Assembly (NCBI GenBank): GCA_028583415.1
Contig: CM053275.1
Coordinates: forward strand, 8,681,208 to 8,745,207
Reading direction: 5' to 3'
From: Protea cynaroides
Lineage: Eukaryota; Streptophyta; Magnoliopsida; Proteales; Proteaceae
Length of the DNA: 64,000 nt
Shown: positions 37,801 through 46,800 of the stretch, one piece after another
How positions within the stretch are numbered: position 1 is the stretch's first letter
Layout: every line of letters begins with the position of its first letter
Made by a program: the position numbers and the translations under genes
The notes under the pieces: model-generated
Told to the model about the DNA's origin: nothing
The model's database searches: none
The model's input: only the letters and a program-made list of their open reading frames with translations

Positions 37801-40800
37801 TGGGGCTCCCCAAAGAGTCCCTAGAGAAGAATACCAAGACCCACCCTATGAAGACTATGATGGCAATCAACCTATTCGGTATCAAACCCATAAGGTGCGA
37901 ATGGATCTTAAGGAGTTCCATGGAAGACAAGACCCCCAAGCTTTTCATGATTGGGTGAATGCCCTAGATGACTACTTTGATTGGTTTAGTCTACCCGAAC
38001 CTAGAAAGCCGCAATTGGCCCGCTCCAAACTAGTGGGGGTGCTCGCGATTGGTGGCGTAACTATGAATATAGTCTCATGAGGAGTCGTAGAGAACCCACT
38101 CCTTGGGAGGAGATGAAGGAAGAATTGAAAGAAAAGTATTTGCCTCGGTCCTTCCAAAGAAGGTTGCATGACCAACCGAACAATCTTCGTCAAGGTAATA
38201 TGAGTATGGAAGACTATGTATACCAATTTGATCAATTATGTGCACGGTCGAGTTCACGAGACAATGATGATCAAATGATATCTCGATTCCGTTTGGGACT
38301 ACGACCGAAATAAGAGAAAAAATGGGTGTGGTTGATATTGTAAGTCTTAATGATTGTGTTGATAAAGCTTTTCAAGTCGAAGAACTCCTAAAGACCTCTA
38401 GAAGGTATACCCCAAATTTTAATGAAGGCAAGAAACCCATGCCAACTCCCAAGAGCACCGTGGCTGCACCTCGTCATACTCCCACGGTAACCGAAAAGGG
38501 AAAGGGACCAATAACCCCCAATAACGGTGTTCAATGCTATCATTGTAATGCCTATGGCCATTATGCAAGGGATTGTCCAAGAAAAGTGAAAGGCAATTCC
38601 TTAGTGGCTTCGTGGAAGCCAATGCTGATTCCCAAGTGTGGGAACCACAAGAAGATGATTCCTATGATAATGCTGCCCTAGCTGATGATCTGGAGTATAA
38701 CTATGAAGAAGATGAAGCATCCCTTGGAATACATGTTGTGAGTCGGATATTAGTGGCTGAATCAAAAGGGGAAGATTGGCGTCGTCATTGTATTTTTACC
38801 ACCCGCATGTCTAGTGGACCTAAGCTTGCTCAAATTATTGTGGACAGCGGTAGCGGTGTTAATGTTGTGTCACAAGCTTTTGTAATAGATGCTAAACTAG
38901 AGGCTGAAACTCATCCTCAACCGTACAAGGTCTCACTTCTCAACGGTAATACATTGGAAGTAAGTCAAAGGTGCTTGATTCCGTTACAAGCAGGGGTCTA
39001 CAATGATACGGTATGGTGTGACGTTATCCCCATGATATTGACCGATGTACTATTGGGAAGGCCATGGTTATATGATCATGATGTGTTGGTTGGAGGTACC
39101 AAGAACCAATGTTACTTCGATGTTGATGGAAAGCCCATGATATTGAAACCCATTAATGTACCAGCCGAGAAAAACAGGTTACGAGCTGCACAACTGAAGC
39201 GTAAACAAATCCTTCAAGCTCTAAAGAAGGACCAGCCAACCACTACTAGCAAAAACAAGGGAAAAGGACCATCCTCAAAGGCTGGACAGCAAATTGATCA
39301 CCCATTATTGATACTCAATCAACAAGACTTTGAAGAAACAAGTAAAGAAAGAGGTGTAATGATAGCCCTCATGGCTAGGGAAGTTGTACCCCTCGAAAAA
39401 ATTAACCTTCCCCACCCTATACAATCTATCTTGTCCGATTTTGCAGATCTTGTTGCGGAAGAATTACCTAATGAGTTGCCACCAATGAGGGACATACAAC
39501 ATGCAATTGATTTAGTCCCCGGGTCGGTGTTACCAAACCTGCCCACATACCGTCCTAAGTCCTACAGAGCATGCGGAACTCAAAAGACAGGTGGATGAAC
39601 TATTACAAAAGGGCTTCATTGTAGAAAGCATGAGTCCATGTGCCGTACCCGCACTCTTGACACCTAAGAAAGATGGAACATGGCGGATGTGCATCGACAG
39701 CAGAGCAATCAACAAAATCACTGTCAAATACCGATTCCCTATTCCACGGCTTGATGATATGTTGGACATGTTGACGAGTGCTCCCGTCTTCTGAAGCTTG
39801 ATTTACGGAGTGGTTACCATCAAATCCGTATTCGCCCGGCGATGAATGGAAAACAGCCTTCAAAACGAAAGACGGATTATATGAATGGAAGGTTATGCCC
39901 TTCGGGTTAACTAATGCCCCTAGTACCTTCATGAGAGTAATGACTCAAACACTCCGGACCGTTCATCGGTAAGTTTCTTGTTGTTTACTTTGATGACATA
40001 CTAATATACAGCAAAGGCCACGAAGACCACCTAGATCATATACGACGAGTAATGAGAGTCCTTCGAGATGAGAAGTTGTACTTGAACTTGAAGAAGTGTT
40101 CTTTTATGCTCCCCAAGGTAGTCTTCCTTGGCTTCATTATTACATCCAAAGGGGTAGAAGCTGATCCATCCAAGATTGAAAGCATTACTAATTGGCCATT
40201 CCCAAAAACTCTCACCGAGGTTCGTAGTTTCCACGGTCTTGCTTCCTTTTATCGGAGGTTCATACGAGGGTTTAGCTCTATCATGGCACCCATCACAGAG
40301 TGCATGAAGACAAAGAAAGGTCCGTTCCAATGGACCCCGGCAGCCACCAAAGCATTCCATCTTATAAAGAAAGTCAGAATCGAAGCTCCCGTCCTACACC
40401 TACCTGATTTTGACCGTGTGTTCGAGGTGGCTACCGATGCCTCACACTCGGGAATTGGAGGGGTACTTATGCAAGAAAAACATCCGGGTGGCGTTCTACG
40501 GTGAGAAGCTCAATGATGCCAAGAAGAGGTATTCCACCTATGATTTAGAACTTTATGTCTGTAGTACGGTGGTCAAACATTGGAGACACTACCTCATTGG
40601 AAAAGAGTTCGTTCTCTACTCTGACCATGAAGCACTTAAGTTTCTTAACTCCCAACGGACCATTAGTCACAAACATGCTAAGTGGATCTCATATTTACAA
40701 GAGTTTACTTTTGCCCTCAACTATAAAGCTGGAAAAGAGAACCAAGTAGCAGATGCATTGAGCCGCAAAGTGAATACGATGAGTACCTTTTCAGCCCAAA

Positions 40801-43800
40801 GTACAGGAATTGAGCATATCAAAGGGGAGTACATAGCAGATGAAGATTTTGGTACTATATACCAAAAATTACAGCAAGGTGAAACCGATCCAAAGTTCTC
40901 GATTCAAGACGGCTACTTGTTTATGGGAACACGGTTATGCATCCCAAAGACGTCCCTACGCCAATACCTAATTCGGGAGTTACATGGAGGTGGTTTAGGT
41001 GGACACTTTGGTCGTGATAAGACAATAGCACAAGTTACAGATCTTTACTATTGGCCTCACTTACCCCATGATGTGCAAAATGTGGTCCAACGGTGTCGTG
41101 CATGTCAACTAGCTAAAGGCACCAAACAAAATTCTGGTTTGTACACACCATTGCCGGTGCCTCATTCCCCATGGCTGCACATTAGTATGGATTTTGTCCT
41201 TGGCTTGCCATCCACAAGGGAACGATATGACTCTATATTTGTAGTAGTGGACAGATTCTCAAAAATGGCACACTTCCTCCCTTGTCGGAAGACTTTTGAC
41301 GCAAGGCATGTTGCTGTCCTATTCTTTAAGGAAGTGGTACGTCTCCATGGGCTACCCGAGACTATTGTGTCGGATCGGGATGTGAAATTTATGAGCTATT
41401 TTTGGAAGACATTATGGTTGAAGACAAATACTAAATTGCTTTACTCAATCGCCTTCCATCCTCAAACGGATGGGCAAACGAAGTAGTAAATCGGAGCTTG
41501 GGTAATCTTCTCCGATGCCTTGTTCGTGATTATGAGAAGACGTGGCCTTCCATTCTTGACATAGCGTAGTTTGCTTATAATAGCTCCGTCAATCGGACCA
41601 CGGGCCGTACACCATTTGAAATAGTGCTTGGTATCCAACCCAAGAGACCTATCGATCTTGTATCACTCCCACCTCAAGTGCGTGTGAGTATTGAAGCTGA
41701 TGAATTTATCCGTCATATCACAGAAGTACATGCAGATGTTCGACGGCGAATAGCACTTAGCAATGAAGCATACAAAGCTAATGCAGACCGTCATCGCCGT
41801 TATGTGGAGTTTAAGCCCGGTGACATGGTGATGGTGAGAATAACTCCTGAGAGATTCACTCCTGGTGAAGCTACCAAGTTACATCCACGGAAGATGGGTC
41901 CCTACAAGGTGTTGAAGAAAATAGGAACTAATGCATACGTCCTTGAGCTCCCACCTGGCATGGCTATCAGTAACATTTTCAACGTTGCTGATTTGACTCT
42001 CTACACGGGTCATCATTCTGACGAAGGAGATACGGAACATACTTTACGTCTTCCACAGTTTGTCGTTCCTTCCGCTGAACAAATTGAAGATGTTTTGGAC
42101 TCCAAGTATACTATGACTCGCAATGGTGGAGGTTACCAGTCGTTCTTAATCAAGTGGAAAGGGCACCCACGTAGTGACAGCACGTGGATACATGAAGATG
42201 ACTTCAAGCGCATCGACCCTGATTTTTATGATCGCTATATGTCTTTCCTCCATTCGTCGGAGACGAATGTTTCTAAGCCGGGGGGAGCTGATGCAGCCCA
42301 AGTCTACTCCAGAAGGGGCCGAAAGTCTAAAATTGGGTCAGGCCCAATTGCTGACCAGCCCACACTGTTCACGTGAACAGTGTTCACGGTACTGTTCACG
42401 TGAACAGTACCAACAGCAGATTTTCACTCTTTTTTATTTCTTTCCTAAAAATAGTGTTAGTTATTTGGAATTTTAATTGTTTGGAAACTAAAAACTTTCT
42501 TAAATTTAGTTTCCTAAAAGTGTTTAGAAACTTTCCTATTTTCAGATTTAGAAAGTTTTCTTTCCATTGTATTAAAACATTCCTATGTTATAAGGAGGTT
42601 TAGTTTTAGTAGTTTTATCTCTTTCCTATTTTAATTGTAAGGATTCTCATTATAAATAAGAGGAGTAGAAGCTGGCTGGTGGTTAGATTTTCCAGAAAAA
42701 AGTAAAGTTTAAAACTTCTATTTTCTGGTTGAGTCTCTCAAGGTTGTGAGACTCAACCAATTGTTTCTTCTTCTTTCTTTGAGATTCTAAGCTTTGTTTT
42801 AGTTCACAATCAATCAATATTGGCTGGCGACACTGTTCTCTGCTGAGTATGCTAAAGTCTTGCTGATCTGCTACCAATTTCCATCGACATTAGCTGAACT
42901 ATAACCAGATCTGGGCGGTACCAGGTACAGCAGGTACAGCAGGCTTTCGAGACTCATAACTCCTATAGTTCTTTTCAGATCCTCCCCAAACTTCAGAAGG
43001 TGTTCACAATCATTACAAAGGTCATCCATACCAAGTTTCATCTAATTCTGACGGTTAGATTTCAAGATAAGTGGTTTTTTTCATTACTTTTCTCTGCAGA
43101 TTTTTTGTATTGGACTGAATTAAGGTCCTGTAGCAAAGAGGGCTTATTAATTTGACTTGCTTTAAACCCTCTTTGCCATCAATTAGTTTATTAGTTTGCT
43201 TTATTAGTTTCTTTTGCCAATTAGGCTTGTTAGTTGTTAGTTTCCTTTTCCTATTTGGAGTTTACTTAGTCTTTAATTTGTGACTAGGACTCTGACTTGT
43301 AGAGTCCTAGATCCTATCTAATAGTTGTTTTCTACTTTCTATAAATACAAACTACAAAGATAGGAGCAGACATACAGTCTCTCCCACCTTTCTTCTATCT
43401 CTCTTTCTCGGTCTGTTTCTTGGGTAATTTTCCTTCTTATTTTGTTACACACATTAAACAGTACCAGAACTGTAATCTGAAATCAAAATTTGAAAATCAA
43501 ATCAGAAAGATGAGATTAGAAGTGTTGGATTTCAGTTAGGAAACCAGAAATCGATTTGGTTTACATTTTCAAGAACAAAACTTGAAACTAAGTTGCTGGA
43601 ATAGCAAATTGATGACAGTATTTTTGGGAGTAATGAAGAACAGTTCAGTAAAACAAGCATTAACAAGAATTAATCTTGAGAATTCTGATAGAATATCAAA
43701 TCTGCAGGGTTTAATTTTTGGATTAACTGACCTGAAATCGATGTAGAGGATAGAGAGAGAACGTATAGAGAAAGAAAGAGAGATAGAGAGAGAAATAATC

Positions 43801-46800
43801 AAGAATCCACCAAAACTTTACCTTTTTGCAAGTCATCACTTAGCCAACAGTTTATAGCATTCCATTATTCTAAAAGAGGTGATTGTAGGTGCCATATAAA
43901 GGTGCTCGTCATTTAGCTTGTCTTGACCCTTAATTGAACTGCAACTTAGATTATGAGTAAGTGATTTGTTATGAACATTGGTTTGACTGTGCCCAAACAC
44001 TACTTAGTACTTATGTACACCTAACAAGCAGTAGTTTTGATAAAGTTATTCCCAGACATAAATCAAACTGAAATGGACTGAGTCTCAAACCCATGACCAA
44101 ATAATCTATAAAATGGATATAACTATGTAGACAGAAAATGACTCTGATGAATCAAAATTAAAAAAATCTGGGTTGGGCGCAGTACATGGGCATCTGGAAG
44201 TGGTTTGCTTGGCCCTTGTGGCACCCCAGGAAGAAAATTCCGCTAATGCCTTCCTAGCCTTGGACTTTCATAATATTTGATTCTCTTACAACCAGTTAAT
44301 TGCAATTTGTAGGAACTGCAAATTGTAAAGGGGTGGATTCAGTAGGGGTATCACCAATACCATACCTGACCCTTAAAATACGGCAAAACCATACTGGTGA
44401 CCCTGCAACACAGGTATTGGACTCCCTAACTTTTCAAGGTAACCAGGTATGGCGGGGCCCGGTGGGTACCCTTTGTTATCCAAATACCATATGCAATTGT
44501 TATGTGATTAGGATTATATCAAACCTGTTACGAAACAAAAGGAATTAGCGAAAAATGAGAAAAGACAAAAATAGAGATAAAACGAGAAGAAGAAGAAGAA
44601 GAAAGGGAGAGCAGAATCGAGTTTTTATTGTTCTCCTCCATGTAGTTTATATTTGTAGTACTAGATAGGATCTAGCGCTCTACAAGTCAGAGTTCCAGTT
44701 ACAAACTAAAGATAATGTAAACTCAAATAGGAAAAGGAAACTAATATGCCTAATTGGTAAAGGAAACTAATAAACTAATTAGGATTTCAGCAGTCCGCAC
44801 GATTAGCTAGCTAGGATAGTGTTTTATTTTATTATGCTGACACCCCCGTCAAGCTGGAATATGAGGAAATGTGAGAGCTTCAGCTTGAAACAATGTAACA
44901 GCAACAACAGTTGTAGTCGCAACAGCAGTAATAGTGGCAGCACAGTGTAGGTCACTATGAACCAAGTAGTAGTAGCAGTAACACAGTATAGGTCATTGTG
45001 AACCAGTCAATCAGGTAGTAGTAGTTTGCATCACGTGCAAGTAGTAGAGGTCTTGTGGTAGTGGATGAGCAAATCAGTAGAGCAGCAATGTAAGAGGTTA
45101 GCAACAGGAGTCAAGATTGAACCCTACAGTTTGTTCAGAAGATTAGTCGTTTCGGCAGCAAGTAGGGAGCAGATCGGATCGAGTTTGAATAGATTTGATC
45201 AGCTCTAGTCGGCAACAAGTAGAGACAACAATCGCCAACAATCAGATTAGTTCTTCTGGCAGCAAGTAGTGGCACCAGCAGAGATAAATCAGATTTGAGA
45301 TTGAAGGTCTGATCTGCACTAGAAGAGGTTGGCAGCAGCCTAGTAGCAGTAACAACAGCAACTCAGCAGTAGATGGAAGCAGACAAAAAAAAAATTATAA
45401 TCAGATCTGGGTTAGGATGATCTGATCGATGGAGTATAGCAGCAGTAGGTAAAATATGAAAAGGCATAAGCAGTGGAGGCAACAATGGTGGCTGCACTCC
45501 ATGACGAAGAACTTTAAACGACTCTCAAAACGGCACCCGCTCTGGTAACATATTTCTAAACAAAAGGAATTAACAAAAAACCAGAAAAGACAAATAGAGA
45601 GAAAACGAGAAGAAGAAGAAGAAGAAAGGGAGAGCAGAGTTGATTTTTTATTGCTCTCCTCCATGTAGTTTATATTTTTGGAAAATAGAAAGCAACTACA
45701 GAATTACTAGATAGGATCTAGGACTCTACAAGTCAGAGATCTAGTTATAAATGAAAGATAAAGTAAACTCAAATAGGAAAAGAAAACTAATAAACTAATT
45801 ATGAGTCCACCAGTCCACACAATTAGAACTAACTGCTTTGATTTAGTCAAAGCAGTTAGTTAGGATAGTGTTTTATTTTCTCATGTTAACAATACCCAAT
45901 CCCAGAACAGGGTGGAATGGGAGGTCCCTGTTCTAATATGATCCATTGTTGTCCCTCTTTGCCATTGTATGATTGATTTTGGAAAGGTCAGGAAATGGTA
46001 GGTGCTCCTATGGGACGTTTCTGTAACTAGATTTTTGGGAAGTTGAAAATAATGTTTTCTTGAAGCTGTCTGATTTACATGGTTGCTAAAAAAACTGTGG
46101 AAATTAGCTGGTCTGATGATGCTTGTCGCAGTCTGTTTTTTTGGCTATAGTTAAATGCAGAGATATCCAGTTCTGGTCTTACCTTTATTTGATCTCTCAA
46201 CACTGATGCTGGTCGGAGTCTTTTTTTTTTGGCTATAGTTAAAAACTTAAATGCAGAGATATCCAGTTCTGGTCTTACCTTTATTTGATTTCTCAACACT
46301 GGTATGGTTCTCAAAACTATGGTTGGACATCAGAATTTGGTGCAAAGTAGGGTTTCCACACAGCACAAATCACAAAACCCTCTTTTGCAATAGGATCTTC
46401 ACAGTCCAATTAAAACAGAAATAGAAAGTATTGAATAAAAATCACTTATCTCAAAATCTGGCCATTAACTTTCAATGAAATTTGGATCGTAGGTTCCTAA
46501 GCATAGATGTGAACACACTTCAAAAGATGAAGGAGATCCAATCAGAACTGAGGGAGTTATTGAAGTCGCAAGGTTGCTGTTCCAGATTACCGCCAGATCT
46601 GGAATGGTGCTGGGTTGGTTCTAATGACTGTAGCAGCAATTCAGTTTATTATAAAACTCTCTGCAGTAGATCAGGTTCGAAAATTAGATGGAATGCTCAG
46701 ATCAACATGAAGAAGAAGAATGATAGAAGAAGAATAAGAGGTTGAGTTTCACAACCTGGTGAGACTCAACCAGAAAATAATTAACTCTGTAATTTTTTTC

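Larger units (their letters stand above)
36682..43181 (+). mobile_element. Young Ty3/gypsy chromodomain-type LTR retrotransposon, 6500 bp
   Basis: LTRs at 36682-37572 (891 bp) and 42289-43181 (893 bp) begin TGATGCAG and end GCCATCA. A perfect 5-bp duplication ATTAG lies outside (36677-36681 and 43182-43186). By eye the LTRs differ by two substitutions (both G in the left copy, A in the right) and two 1-bp indels. A degraded initiator-Met-like primer site (TTGGTATCGAGC) starts at 37574, and a polypurine tract (CCGGGGGGAGC) occupies 42278-42288. The order gag, protease, RT, RNase H, integrase, chromodomain is the gypsy order; the chromodomain points to the chromovirus group. It sits in intron 5 of the IDM1-like gene in the same orientation. 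Confidence 0.97.
36594..43449 (+). mobile_element. Solo LTR of a TRIM-like family, split by a gypsy insertion
   Basis: 88 bp at 36594-36681 and 263 bp at 43187-43449 together make one LTR of about 351 bp; the gypsy element and one copy of its target duplication lie between. It starts TGTTAGAG and ends TTACA, and aligns with the reverse complement of the LTRs at 44526-44842 and 45551-45891. Shared stretches include TAATTAG/TTTATTAGTTT across the break, TGACTTGTAGAGTCCTAG and GATCCTATCTA. Imperfect target duplications TACAT (36589-36593) and CACAT (43450-43454) flank it. No primer binding site follows, so it is a solo LTR. Confidence 0.8.
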
